Assembly (NCBI GenBank): GCA_012959605.1 | Contig: DUCU01000022.1 | Location: 1 to 37,360, forward strand | Source of the DNA: Dehalococcoidia bacterium | GTDB taxonomy: Bacteria; Chloroflexota; Dehalococcoidia; Lucifugimonadales; UBA3495 | Length of the DNA stretch: 37,360 nucleotides | Reading direction: 5' to 3' | In this document: positions 1 through 8,008 of the stretch, piece by piece | Layout of the letters: each line of letters starts with the position of its first letter | How positions within the stretch are numbered: position 1 is the first letter of the stretch | The notes under the pieces: generated by a model | Seen by the model: only the letters and a program-made list of their open reading frames with translations | Database searches by the model: none | What the model was told of the DNA's origin: nothing | Translations under genes and position numbers: made by a program

Positions 1-1370
1 GTGCCTTCAACGTCCGTTGGAGACACACTAATTGCGCCGTCAGAAAGCTGTTGATAACCGCCGCTGCTGTGGGATAGCACCAGCACCCCGTTCTTGCTGT
101 TGACCACCGGACCCTCTTTGGCCACCAGGTTCATGCCCTCGATGATGGTATTCACCAAGAGTGCGTCGTACAGTTTCATGCCGGCGATGGCCTGAGTGTA
201 ATTGTTCTCAATGAACGGCACTATGGGCTGCCACTCCGGTGTGGCCAGGCTGTTGTTGATTTGCTGAATAACCTGCTGAATCTCGTCCATGTACCTTTGG
301 TACTGCCGGATGTGGGTACGGGAGGGCACCAAGAAGGCCAGGAACTTAACCTTACCCTTCAACTCAGGATAGCGGTTTAGCATCAACTCGTAGGCACGAA
401 ATCCTCGTATGACGTTCTTGTTGGGCTCGGCCCTGTCGATGCGCACAATGGTTATTTCCCCAGTGTCGGCGGACAACTTGGCTTCGTAGTCCAAAGCGCG
501 CGGCGAGTTGGCAATTCGCTGCACCTCCTCCACATTTATGGAGATGGGGTAGACCTTGACTGCGGTGGTGTGGCCGTTTCGGGTCACCGTGAAGTTGTTG
601 CGGTCCACAGTCACATTCGGAACAAACTCGTCCACCGTGTCCAAGAAGCACCGAACATCTCCCAGGGTCTGGAACCCAAGCAAGTCGGTAGCGCACAGAG
701 ATTCGCAGATGCGCCGGGTGATGTAGTCGGGGATCATGTGCCAGTACTGGGGCGTAGGCCAGGGTATGTGAATAAAGTGCTGAATTATCGCGTTTGGCAC
801 GCCCTGACGAACAAACTCCGGCATCAAGTACAAATGGTAGTCGTGGCCAATGACGATGGGTGCCTGTTCGTGCGACTGAGCAAAGACCTTAGCCTCTTCA
901 ATCACGGCGTTGGCAAAGGCCTGGTTCACTGGAATGTAGCCCGTTTCCCAGGCGTCGTGCACGGCGGCATCCACGTTGGGGTTGTAGGGGGGGTTCCACA
1001 TGTAATGCTGCAGGAACCACAGGAGCGGGTTGCACAGGATGTTGTAATACTTGTGGTAGACACGCCTGGGAGTTACAACGTAGCGCAGGTTTATCTTGTG
1101 ACCGGGCAGGGGGGATCTCAGGTGGGGGCCACGGCCGTTATCGGAGACTAGTCTGTCTCCCTCGCCCATGGCGCTGGCAACCCAGGTGAACTCAAACTTC
1201 TGGGCCATCTGGCTGAAGGCAGTAACAACACTGCCGCTGCCCCGCCGAGCTTCTGGGCGGCCATCACCCGACATCTGGTGTTCAACCGGTCCGCGGTTGC
1301 TCACCAAGATGAGAGGACGCTTGGAAAAAACGTCGGCACAAAGCTCGTCGAGTTCGGCTGAGTCAGCCAT
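1..1370 (-). CDS. Glycosyltransferase family 20, trehalose-6-phosphate synthase type (3' end off window)
   Basis: This is the first 456 codons of a GT20 enzyme; the C-terminus lies beyond the left edge. GT20 enzymes such as OtsA transfer glucose from a nucleotide sugar to glucose-6-phosphate in trehalose synthesis. Visible family motifs are VSNRGP (residues 23-28), GHDYHL (175-180), HIPWP (201-205), DLLGFQT (229-235), and EGMNLVAKEG (411-420). The pair binding the nucleotide phosphate in E. coli OtsA (R262/K267) aligns with R313 and K318 in IDRAEPNKN, which differs from the usual DY-x-KG form. The acid before GMNLVAKE is Glu411 where OtsA has Asp. The ATG at 1370 is the first start after an in-frame stop; an AAGGA lies rather far upstream. 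Family membership is certain. The exact acceptor or product is not, because the variant motif could belong to a paralogue with a different sugar substrate. Confidence 0.88.
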   Translation of the reverse strand, partial: MADSAELDELCADVFSKRPLILVSNRGPVEHQMSGDGRPEARRGSGSVVTAFSQMAQKFEFTWVASAMGEGDRLVSDNGRGPHLRSPLPGHKINLRYVVTPRRVYHKYYNILCNPLLWFLQHYMWNPPYNPNVDAAVHDAWETGYIPVNQAFANAVIEEAKVFAQSHEQAPIVIGHDYHLYLMPEFVRQGVPNAIIQHFIHIPWPTPQYWHMIPDYITRRICESLCATDLLGFQTLGDVRCFLDTVDEFVPNVTVDRNNFTVTRNGHTTAVKVYPISINVEEVQRIANSPRALDYEAKLSADTGEITIVRIDRAEPNKNVIRGFRAYELMLNRYPELKGKVKFLAFLVPSRTHIRQYQRYMDEIQQVIQQINNSLATPEWQPIVPFIENNYTQAIAGMKLYDALLVNTIIEGMNLVAKEGPVVNSKNGVLVLSHSSGGYQQLSDGAISVSPTDVEG

Positions 1371-1584
1371 GACACATACTCATCAGGATCCTTTTTAGCA
1401 TCCCGTTGCCCATGTCAGAGGCGATACCAACCGAAACTGGCTCGCCCTGCAAATCAATAGTTCTAAAAAAACCCGGGGAAATCCGCCAAATTGCGGACAT
1501 TCACTAACGTTTAGCTATTATATCTCACCAGGAAACATAACAGGATAGCCAATGCCGCCAACTAGTTTTGGTCCGCCCGTGGTT

Positions 1585-2358
1585 TTAGTCAGCGATGGAT
1601 TTGCCAGATAGCTTGGCGATGGCCGGTAAAACTTCACCCAAGTCAGAGACTGTGATATCCGGTTCAGAGGCAGGGTCGCTGGGGTCATCCCGTTCGTAGA
1701 ATCCAGATATCCAGATGGTCTTCATCCCATGCCGTTTTGGGCCCACAACGTCGTTCAGCACGTGGTCTCCAACATGGATTGTCTGCTCCGGTGTTGCTCC
1801 TAATTTTTCCAGGGTCAGAGCAAATATCCCAGCGGCGGGCTTGGCCAGTTTGACTTCGTCGGAAAATATCAGCGTGTGGAAGTATTCCAACATCCCCCGC
1901 TCGGCCATGTAATGACGGAAGGTGAACCCTGGCGTCATCCCTGTGTTGGAGATCAAACCCATCCTGAAACCCAGGTCTTTGACGCCCTTCAGCACGGTTA
2001 ATGCCTGTACGTGGGCAGGCGGTGGGTGGGTTAGGAAAGAGTCAGCGTAGATATGGGCAATGTCATCCATCACCGCCCGGTCTAGGCTGTCGGCCAAATC
2101 AGGCTTAATGTGATTGACGAATATTGAAACCTGCTCTCTGAAATCCACATCCAGACCGCCATCGCGAATCTCCCTGCATTGCTGGAAGCAGGAGTTATAG
2201 GCTTCTCTGATGTGTTCGATGCCGAAGTTTTTGCCCAAGGCGGACAGGGCTGATTGAGCGCCTTCAAGTCGGACCATGGCGCGCGCATGCCCAAGATCCT
2301 GCTCGTCCAGCAACAGGGTCTGCCAAAGGTCAAACGTAACTGTGGTAATTGCCGTCAA
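1585..2358 (-). CDS. HAD-superfamily hydrolase (haloacid dehalogenase-like)
   Basis: A 257-residue soluble HAD hydrolase. Motif I is FDLWQT with the nucleophile Asp at residue 10. The D+2 position, an Asp acid/base in most HAD phosphatases, is Trp12 here. Motif II is SNTG (S137), motif III is Lys173-Pro174, and motif IV is GDHVLND (D198, D203). A helical cap domain fits between residues 20 and 115, as in subfamily IA. The start is TTG at 2358: GGAGAG lies about 10 nt upstream, and the next downstream ATG would remove the catalytic Asp. The substrate cannot be read from the sequence. The missing D+2 Asp argues against a textbook phosphatase, although many predicted HAD hydrolases carry W, F or Y here. 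It stands alone, with gaps of about 150-215 bp on either side. Confidence 0.88.
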   Translation of the reverse strand: MTAITTVTFDLWQTLLLDEQDLGHARAMVRLEGAQSALSALGKNFGIEHIREAYNSCFQQCREIRDGGLDVDFREQVSIFVNHIKPDLADSLDRAVMDDIAHIYADSFLTHPPPAHVQALTVLKGVKDLGFRMGLISNTGMTPGFTFRHYMAERGMLEYFHTLIFSDEVKLAKPAAGIFALTLEKLGATPEQTIHVGDHVLNDVVGPKRHGMKTIWISGFYERDDPSDPASEPDITVSDLGEVLPAIAKLSGKSIAD

Positions 2359-2506
2359 ATTGCCGACTCTCTCCGATTGGTTGACTCTGAGTGAGATTGG
2401 TTAAATCGCCATCCAGAACGGTATATCGATTCTACACGAAATACGTAGCCAATCAGTCGTGTGGATAAGGTGATCTTAGGTCACCGCCAACAGGGCGAGC
2501 GAACCC

Positions 2507-3919
2507 CTAAATCGGCGGGCGGCGGGTATGCCAGTCATTGGCCTGTTCATAGGCGTGCGCCGCCCGGAGCACCGTCAATTCATCGAAGGGTCTACCCGCC
2601 AGTTGCAGGCCAATGGGCATTCCATCGTCGGAAAAGCCGCACGGGACTGATATAGCCGGGAATCCGTTGATGTTGTAGGGCCTGGTGTACTGAGTGAGAG
2701 CGCCCACAACGCCAACTTCCTGCTCCCCGGCCATAACCTTGGATGCCAGTATCTCCGGAGCAGTCACTGGCTCGGTCGGTCCGGCTAGCAGGTCAACCTC
2801 GTCGAGCAGACGTCGTCCCTGTTGGTCAAAGATGCTTCTGGCCTGCTGGGCACGTAGATATTCAGCGGCGCTGATGAAAAGCCCTGCTTCCAATCGTTGG
2901 CGGACCGGCTCGTATAACTGATGGCCGTCCTTCTCTAACAGATCTCTGTGATACGCCGTGGCCTCGGCCATCAGCACAGTGCTGGAAATAGCCTGGGACT
3001 GGTTGAACATGGGATACGAGACCTCTTTAATCTCTGCGCCCATGCTTTCCAGCAAGCTGATGGCGTCCATCACAGCCTTTCTTACTTGAGGGTCTAGCGG
3101 CGCCTCGAAGTATTCTTTTACGATACCAATCCGCAGGCCTTTGACGTCTCCAGTCAATGCTGAGGTGTAGTCAGGGATATCTACTTTGGCTGAAGCCACG
3201 TCTTTGGGATCATGGCCAGCGATGACGTTCATGGTGATGGCGGTATCTTCCACTGTCCGCGTCATTGGGCCGGGGTGGTCCAGAGACCAAGACAGTGATG
3301 ACAGACCATAGCGGCTGACCAGCCCATAAGTCGGCTTGAGGCCAACGATGCCGCAGAGGGCGGCGGGTATGCGAATGGACCCACCAGTGTCGCTGCCAGT
3401 GGTGATGGTGCATTGACCGGCTGCAGCAGCGGACCCGGAACCGCCGCTGGAACCGCCAGTGACCATGTCTGGGTTCCAGGGGTTGTGCATGTGTCCGTAG
3501 TCGGGGTTTTCACCCGTTGGCCCGTAGGCAAACTGGTGCATATTTAGTTTGCCTAGGAGAATGGCCCCGGCCTGGTGGAATTTGGCGGCCACGGTGCAGT
3601 CTTCCGTGGGAATGAATGTGTCAAAGATCCTGGAGCCGGATGTTGTTCGCACCCCTCCGGTGTTGTAGAGGTCTTTCAGCGCCACCGGTATACCGTGCAA
3701 CGGGCCCTTGTACCTTCCTGCCTGAATGTCTTTTTCAGCCTGGCGGGCCGCCTTGCGGGCCTGGTCGGCCAACAGGGTGATGAACGAATTCAGCACCGGC
3801 TCGGTAGCATCGATTCTGGTGAGATGGGCCTCGATGATTTCAACGGGGGAGATTTCTTTGCTCTGGACCAGCTTGGAGAGATCCCCGGCGCTCATATAGC
3901 AGATTTCAAGTGTGTCCAT
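2507..3919 (-). CDS. Amidase-signature family hydrolase (GatA/AtzE-like)
   Basis: A 470-residue amidase-signature enzyme that hydrolyses a C-N amide bond. The Ser-cisSer-Lys triad is complete: K82 in VALKDLYNTGG, cis-Ser S157 in TGGSSGGSGS, and nucleophile S181 in GSDTGGSIRIPA. The 24-residue spacing between the two serines equals that in FAAH. The region after the nucleophile (CGIVGLKPTYGLVSRYGL) is typical of GatA-type members. There is no signal peptide, so it is cytoplasmic. ATG at 3919 has AGAGG about 7 nt upstream. A GatC-like small protein is encoded 92 nt upstream on the same strand, and no gatB is present. This makes a small-molecule amidase with a GatC-like partner (as described for AtzE/AtzG) more likely than the tRNA-dependent amidotransferase. 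The substrate is unknown. Confidence 0.9.
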   Translation of the reverse strand: MDTLEICYMSAGDLSKLVQSKEISPVEIIEAHLTRIDATEPVLNSFITLLADQARKAARQAEKDIQAGRYKGPLHGIPVALKDLYNTGGVRTTSGSRIFDTFIPTEDCTVAAKFHQAGAILLGKLNMHQFAYGPTGENPDYGHMHNPWNPDMVTGGSSGGSGSAAAAGQCTITTGSDTGGSIRIPAALCGIVGLKPTYGLVSRYGLSSLSWSLDHPGPMTRTVEDTAITMNVIAGHDPKDVASAKVDIPDYTSALTGDVKGLRIGIVKEYFEAPLDPQVRKAVMDAISLLESMGAEIKEVSYPMFNQSQAISSTVLMAEATAYHRDLLEKDGHQLYEPVRQRLEAGLFISAAEYLRAQQARSIFDQQGRRLLDEVDLLAGPTEPVTAPEILASKVMAGEQEVGVVGALTQYTRPYNINGFPAISVPCGFSDDGMPIGLQLAGRPFDELTVLRAAHAYEQANDWHTRRPPI

Positions 3920-4011
3920 GGTGATGGCCTCTTAGTTCTTAATTCCAGAACAGTCAGGATTCTGGGACTTAAAGTTTGGTGGGACAGTTTGTACCGGCTA
4001 GTTCTGAATAA

Positions 4012-4206
4012 CTAATCAGTCGGTGGGATAAAAGCCATATCCGGTTCAGCGCCAGAAACGTCGATCGCCCGGATACTGTCTGCCATCATGAAAACCCCAC
4101 GTACCTGAGTGAACAGTTCATCCAAATAGGCCGGTTCGCCGTCCATGCCGAGTTTTTCTCTCAGGCGGTCAAATTCTTCCCGTGATAGTTGGTTCTGTGA
4201 GGCCAT
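4012..4206 (-). CDS. Small GatC-like / AtzG-like protein
   Basis: A 64-residue acidic protein. Its C-terminal half (a helix with LDELFTQVRGVFMMADSI, then a tail AIDVSGAEPDMAFIPP) matches the GatC pattern of a long helix followed by a V-D-x-x-G-x-E-P turn. GatC wraps around GatA in the Asp/Glu-tRNA amidotransferase; AtzG has a GatC-like fold and stabilises the amidase AtzE. The start at 4206 is chosen because GGAGA lies 8 nt upstream; a longer frame to 4257 lacks a ribosome site. It precedes the amidase gene on the same strand by 92 nt, a gap that contains a 6-bp hairpin (3945-3965). The likely role is a structural partner of that amidase. The assignment rests on motif pattern and context, not on a search. 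Confidence 0.6.
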   Translation of the reverse strand: MASQNQLSREEFDRLREKLGMDGEPAYLDELFTQVRGVFMMADSIRAIDVSGAEPDMAFIPPTD

Positions 4207-4351
4207 ATCGTCGTCTCCATTAAAACCGTGCTGGGAGCCCGTACCGGGAGCACACAATTACCGTGGCTGTGGGCCGCAGCCATTATGGCTGACAGACCAT
4301 TTTCTGGCAATCAAATCAACCGGAAATTTAGGCTATTGCCCGCATAGAGAC

Positions 4352-4379
4352 TTGGAAATAGTGGCTACATTGGTATACT
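4352..4379 (+). promoter_or_regulatory. Putative sigma-70-type promoter of the CPBP protease gene
   Basis: TTGGAA and TATACT are separated by 16 bp, just upstream of the protease gene. Predicted transcription start is near 4386. This is a match by eye only. Confidence 0.4.
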
Positions 4380-4502
4380 TGAATTTGATGAATTTTGAGA
4401 TGTATGCGCGGACTGAATTTGCAGCCGAACGACGATAATCTACGACTTGGTACAAACTCCGTTGACCCCCATGAATCGGGCGATAACACTCTGGAGTTGG
4501 CT

Positions 4503-5384
4503 GTGAGCGAATCTACTGACCAGAAGAATGACCCTTCATTCTGTTCCCGTTGCGGTCGTGATCGGGCTTTGGGCCAGAATGATTGCCCCGGTTGTGGCTA
4601 CGAGTCTGTTGGCATTGTACCTGGTGACGACTCTGGAATAGCAGCCGAGCCTATCCCAAATGGACCCACTGCCACCCGGCGAGTTCCCCGGCGAATGGGC
4701 GGGGTGACCTGGGGTGGCGGTCAGATAATCCTCGGAGTAATCGTCGTCGTCTTCGCCCTGTTCTCGGCGGCAATGGTCGCATCATTGGTCGCGTCGGTCT
4801 ATCCGGAGCAAGAAGACGCCGTGGCCACCTGGATCAGCGTCCACCTGATGGCCCTGGGCATCTTTGCCACTGTTTGGTACTTTGGCCTGCGCCACGCCAG
4901 ATTCCCGCTGGCAGTGCTGCGACTCAGCCGAGTCCAGAGACCACGCAAACGGACCGTTCTCATGATGCTGGGCGTGTTGGCCACCAGTCTGTTCGTCACT
5001 TCGGTCTACGCCGACGTTGTGGACTCTTTGGGTTGGGGGATTTTGATTCCGCCATCGGTGGAGCCAGACATCATATTCGACGGCCCGGCCATGCTGCTGA
5101 CGTTCCAAGCTCTGGCCTTCATCACCCCACTAAGCGAAGAGGTCTTCTTCCGTGGGTTCATATTCCGGGGTCTGCTGCCAAAGATGAACCCTTGGGTGGC
5201 CATCACCGTTAGTGCACTCGTATTCAGCTTATTCCACTTATCTATCGGCGTGATGATCCCTATTTTCACCACAGGGTTCCTGCTGGCCTGGCTCTACTGG
5301 CGAACCGGCTCCCTGTGGGCGGCCGTTGGCGCCCATGCCGGTCAAAACGCCCTGGCAGTGGGCTTGCAGGCTCTGAGTACCTGA
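4503..5384 (+). CDS. CPBP family intramembrane glutamic endopeptidase with N-terminal zinc ribbon
   Basis: A membrane protease-family protein (Abi/CAAX, CPBP). The conserved motifs are EExxxR as SEEVFFRG (E212, E213, R217), FxxxH as FSLFH (H245) and HxxxN as HAGQN (H278, N282), numbered from the GTG start. Several hydrophobic segments begin around residue 70. The N-terminus carries a four-cysteine zinc ribbon (C14-x2-C17 and C28-x2-C31) followed by a Pro/Asp-rich linker. The start is uncertain. GTG at 4503 is preferred because GGAG lies 6 nt upstream; the frame stays open back to TTG 4395 or ATG 4404, which lack a clear ribosome site. Members process CAAX-like or bacteriocin substrates, but the natural substrate here is unknown. 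The zinc ribbon suggests a cytoplasmic binding module. Confidence 0.9.
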   Translation: MSESTDQKNDPSFCSRCGRDRALGQNDCPGCGYESVGIVPGDDSGIAAEPIPNGPTATRRVPRRMGGVTWGGGQIILGVIVVVFALFSAAMVASLVASVYPEQEDAVATWISVHLMALGIFATVWYFGLRHARFPLAVLRLSRVQRPRKRTVLMMLGVLATSLFVTSVYADVVDSLGWGILIPPSVEPDIIFDGPAMLLTFQALAFITPLSEEVFFRGFIFRGLLPKMNPWVAITVSALVFSLFHLSIGVMIPIFTTGFLLAWLYWRTGSLWAAVGAHAGQNALAVGLQALST

Positions 5385-5523
5385 TTCGAACCCTGCATGC
5401 GGCCTGGCACCTACGTATTTGAAGCTCTCAGGGGTAGACACCGATGGGGTTGTACGTTAAATTTGCCTAAACCAGAGGCCCACTATTGTTTGGCATGGGT
5501 CGGGAGGACTTCAGGTCCCAGGT

Positions 5524-6330
5524 ATGGGCGAATCTAGAATCAGGCGTATGTTCGATACAGTCCAGGAGCAGAAGCGTCCCGGACTAATTGTGTTCCTAAC
5601 CGCCGGTTTTCCGGACATGGAAGCCACCATGGAGTTGGTGCCGGCCCTAGTTGCCGCAGGCGCTGACGCCGTTGAACTTGGCGTGCCTTTCAGCGACCCC
5701 TTAGCCGAAGGCCCTGTTATTCAGGACTCCAGCTTCAAGGCCTTGCAGAACGGCACCAGCCTGGAAGACTGTCTGAACGCTGCCGAGGCGTTGCGCGACA
5801 AAGTTCCCGACACTCCACTGATTCTGATGGGTTATTACAACCCAATCCACACTTACGGATTGGTCCACTTTACTCAGCGTTGCCATCAGGCGGGCGTTGA
5901 CGGACTTATCACGGTGGACCTGCCGGGATTCGAGGCTGACCCATTGACTGCCGAGTGCCAGACCCACGATATTTCCATGATTCCGTTATTAGCGCCTACC
6001 AGCACCGACGAGAGCATCGAAGCCTCCTGTACCGGGGCCAGCGGATTCATCTACTGCATCAGCGTTACCGGGGTTACCGGCACACGAGAGCAGGTATCCG
6101 GACGTAGTTTTGAACTTCTGGACCGAGTGAAGACCCACACGACTCTTCCGCTGGCAGTCGGATTTGGAATTTCCAATCGAGGCCACGTGGAAGAGGTGGG
6201 GAAAACTGCGGACGCCGCAGTGGTCGGCAGCGCCCTGATTAGGGTGATTCTGGAATCGCCGAGAGAAGAACTGGTCGAGCGAGCCAGCCGGTTTGTTGCC
6301 GAACTGGCCGGAAACTCGCTCCCAAACTAA
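5524..6330 (+). CDS. trpA: Tryptophan synthase alpha subunit
   Basis: A 268-residue TIM-barrel enzyme that cleaves indole-3-glycerol phosphate to indole and glyceraldehyde-3-phosphate, the penultimate step of tryptophan synthesis. The signature VELGVPFSDPLAEGPVIQ starts at residue 50, with catalytic E51 (E. coli E49). The residue equivalent to E. coli Asp60 is Glu62. The phosphate-binding region VGFGISNRGH and the C-terminal GSALI are present. trpB is not in the window, so the partner must lie elsewhere. The ATG at 5524 is preceded by a close AGG and a GGAGG about 16 nt upstream. Chorismate mutase follows after 15 nt, so the two are probably co-transcribed, joining chorismate use for Phe/Tyr and Trp. 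Confidence 0.95.
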   Translation: MGESRIRRMFDTVQEQKRPGLIVFLTAGFPDMEATMELVPALVAAGADAVELGVPFSDPLAEGPVIQDSSFKALQNGTSLEDCLNAAEALRDKVPDTPLILMGYYNPIHTYGLVHFTQRCHQAGVDGLITVDLPGFEADPLTAECQTHDISMIPLLAPTSTDESIEASCTGASGFIYCISVTGVTGTREQVSGRSFELLDRVKTHTTLPLAVGFGISNRGHVEEVGKTADAAVVGSALIRVILESPREELVERASRFVAELAGNSLPN

Positions 6331-6345
6331 GGAGCCATTTACTCA

Positions 6346-6699
6346 ATGACAGCATGCCGGGGAATCAGGGGGGCGACAACCGCAGACGCCAACACTGAAG
6401 AGGCGATTCACGAGGCCTCGACCGAGCTGGTACAGGCTTTGATTGACGCCAACGATTTGGAAGAAGATTCATTGGCGGCAGTGTTCTTTACGATAACCCC
6501 GGATTTGGATGCTGCTTTCCCCGCTACCGCCGCGCGTAAATTTGCTTGGGCCAATGCACCGCTGATGGATATGACCCAAGTGGTGGTGCAGGGTAGCTTG
6601 CCCCGTTGTATCAGGATACTTATACTGGTTAATACTGAAAAGGAGCCAAAGGATCTGGTATACAAATATCTGAAAGGGGCTGCATCATTGCGCGCATAG
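6346..6699 (+). CDS. aroH: Monofunctional chorismate mutase, AroH type
   Basis: A 117-residue protein of the trimeric AroH class, which rearranges chorismate to prephenate for Phe and Tyr synthesis. It starts with CRGIRGATT (R8 equals R7 of Bacillus subtilis AroH), has ITPDLDAAFPA (F58), SLPRCIR (R90), and Y106 with a final LR. Length matches the family. By ungapped counting from the CIR motif, the position of the catalytic Glu78 is Gln78 here. AAGGAG lies about 13 nt before the ATG. It sits between trpA and the DAHP synthase gene. Confidence 0.93.
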   Translation: MTACRGIRGATTADANTEEAIHEASTELVQALIDANDLEEDSLAAVFFTITPDLDAAFPATAARKFAWANAPLMDMTQVVVQGSLPRCIRILILVNTEKEPKDLVYKYLKGAASLRA

Positions 6700-6760
6700 G
6701 TTTCGCGCTCTAGAAATCGTTGATTTTGCCCCCTTGGTGATACGCCTGGGATGATTGTGT

Positions 6761-6792
6761 GGAGCCCTGCCGCATCCGCGGTCGCAGGCTCC
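6761..6792 (+). promoter_or_regulatory. Leader hairpin upstream of the DAHP synthase gene
   Basis: In the 224-nt gap between aroH and aroF, GGAGCC(C)TG pairs with CAGGCTCC, and inside it CCGC pairs with GCGG around an ATCC loop. No T-run follows, so it is not a simple terminator. It could be a leader structure or attenuator-like element, or chance. I found no leader peptide or known riboswitch pattern. Confidence 0.3.
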
Positions 6793-6923
6793 TATAGTGG
6801 TGGGGTACCTCGTTTAGGGCCTGTCCCAGTTCCTCCTCCTAGAAGCCCAATACAAGCACCATAATAGTGCCCGCGGGAAAAACGAGATGCAAATAAATCC
6901 ACAGACCAAAGGTGAGTTCTGAA

Positions 6924-7946
6924 ATGATCGTCGTAATGGCACGAGAAACTTCCACAGATGACCTGGAAGCCATCCGCGAGCGGATTGAGTCCCGGGGAAT
7001 GGTTGCCCAGATCAATCTGGGAGTAGAAAGAACAGTGATTGGTGTCATGGGGTCGATACCCCCAGACTTCAAAGATGAAATGGAACTGATGAACGGGGTT
7101 GTGGAAGTCGTCATGATTTCCAAGCCCTACAAACTGGCCAGCAAAGAATTCCATCCTGACGACACCATCATCAAGGTGGGTGATGCTGTGATTGGAGGGT
7201 CTGCTCCGGTGATTATGGCCGGCCCGTGCTCCGTTGAAGATGAAGAGCAAATGGTCTCCACTGCCAAAGCGGTGAAAGCCGCCGGCGCCACAGTAATGCG
7301 TGGAGGAGCCTTCAAGCCCAGAACCTCTCCTTACAGCTTCCGAGGCATGGGCGAAGATGGTCTAAAGCTTCTTCTCACTGCCAAGCAAGAAACCGGTCTG
7401 CCCATCATCACAGAGGTCATGGCCACTGACGACGTTGAAACCGTAGCCAAATACGCAGACATCCTGCAGATTGGCGCCCGCAACATGCAGAACTACAACC
7501 TCTTGGACGAGGTTGGTAAACTTGATAAGCCCGTTATGGTCAAACGTGGACTGGCCGCATCCTACGAGGAATGGCTGCTGGCCGCTGAGTACGTAATGGC
7601 CGGTGGTAACCAACAGGTGATTCTCTGCGAACGGGGAATCCGAGGCTTTGAGACCTTCACTCGGTTCACCCTGGACGTGGCCGCAGTGCCCGTGATCAAG
7701 CGGCTTAGCCACTTGCCCATCGTCTGCGATCCCAGCCACAGCACCGGAAAGTGGTACTTGGTCACCCCCGTTGCCTTGGCATCAATTGCCGCTGGGGCCC
7801 ACGGACTAATCATTGAAGTTCACCCCAACCCGGACCTTGCCAAATGCGACGGCCCCCAGTCCCTCACCTTTGAAAACTTTGACATGTTGATGGAACAGGT
7901 CAAGGCAATTGCCTCGGTGAGAAAACAGCCAGTGGGTACCAACTAA
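6924..7946 (+). CDS. aroF: 3-deoxy-7-phosphoheptulonate synthase (DAHP synthase), class I-beta
   Basis: Condenses phosphoenolpyruvate and erythrose-4-phosphate, the first step of the shikimate pathway. Domain order: an N-terminal ferredoxin-like/ACT-like domain (about residues 1-65, beginning MIVVMARETS) that gives feedback control in class I-beta enzymes, then the TIM barrel. Barrel motifs include MAGPCSVEDEEQM, RGGAFKPRTSPYSFRG, QIGARNMQNYNLL and LPIVCDPSHSTG, which hold the metal and substrate ligands. ATG 6924 is preferred because AAGGTGAG ends 7-9 nt upstream; an in-frame GTG at 6912 lies within that ribosome site. About 340 residues is normal for the family. It is the last gene of the aromatic cluster and is followed by a strong terminator. 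Regulation may involve the leader hairpin at 6761-6792. Confidence 0.95.
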   Translation: MIVVMARETSTDDLEAIRERIESRGMVAQINLGVERTVIGVMGSIPPDFKDEMELMNGVVEVVMISKPYKLASKEFHPDDTIIKVGDAVIGGSAPVIMAGPCSVEDEEQMVSTAKAVKAAGATVMRGGAFKPRTSPYSFRGMGEDGLKLLLTAKQETGLPIITEVMATDDVETVAKYADILQIGARNMQNYNLLDEVGKLDKPVMVKRGLAASYEEWLLAAEYVMAGGNQQVILCERGIRGFETFTRFTLDVAAVPVIKRLSHLPIVCDPSHSTGKWYLVTPVALASIAAGAHGLIIEVHPNPDLAKCDGPQSLTFENFDMLMEQVKAIASVRKQPVGTN

Positions 7947-7980
7947 CCTTCAAACGGCAAATAACCAGCATTAGAGCTTC

Positions 7981-8008
7981 AAGGGAGGGCAAATGCCCTC
8001 CCTTTTTT
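7981..8008 (+). terminator. Rho-independent terminator after aroF
   Basis: GGGAGGGC and GCCCTCCC form a perfect 8-bp stem (extended by AA/TT) around an AAAT loop, followed by TTTTTT. It lies 35 nt after the aroF stop and ends the aromatic gene cluster. Confidence 0.93.

Noticed and set aside
570-1398. Long plus-strand open frames opposite the glycosyltransferase gene
   Set aside because: The minus strand encodes an unmistakable GT20 protein across the same bases; the plus-strand frames show no family motif and no ribosome site.
5380-5400. GATTCGAACC, resembling a tRNA T-loop on the minus strand
   Set aside because: The flanks do not form a T-stem, acceptor stem or anticodon arm, and the motif overlaps the end of the protease gene.
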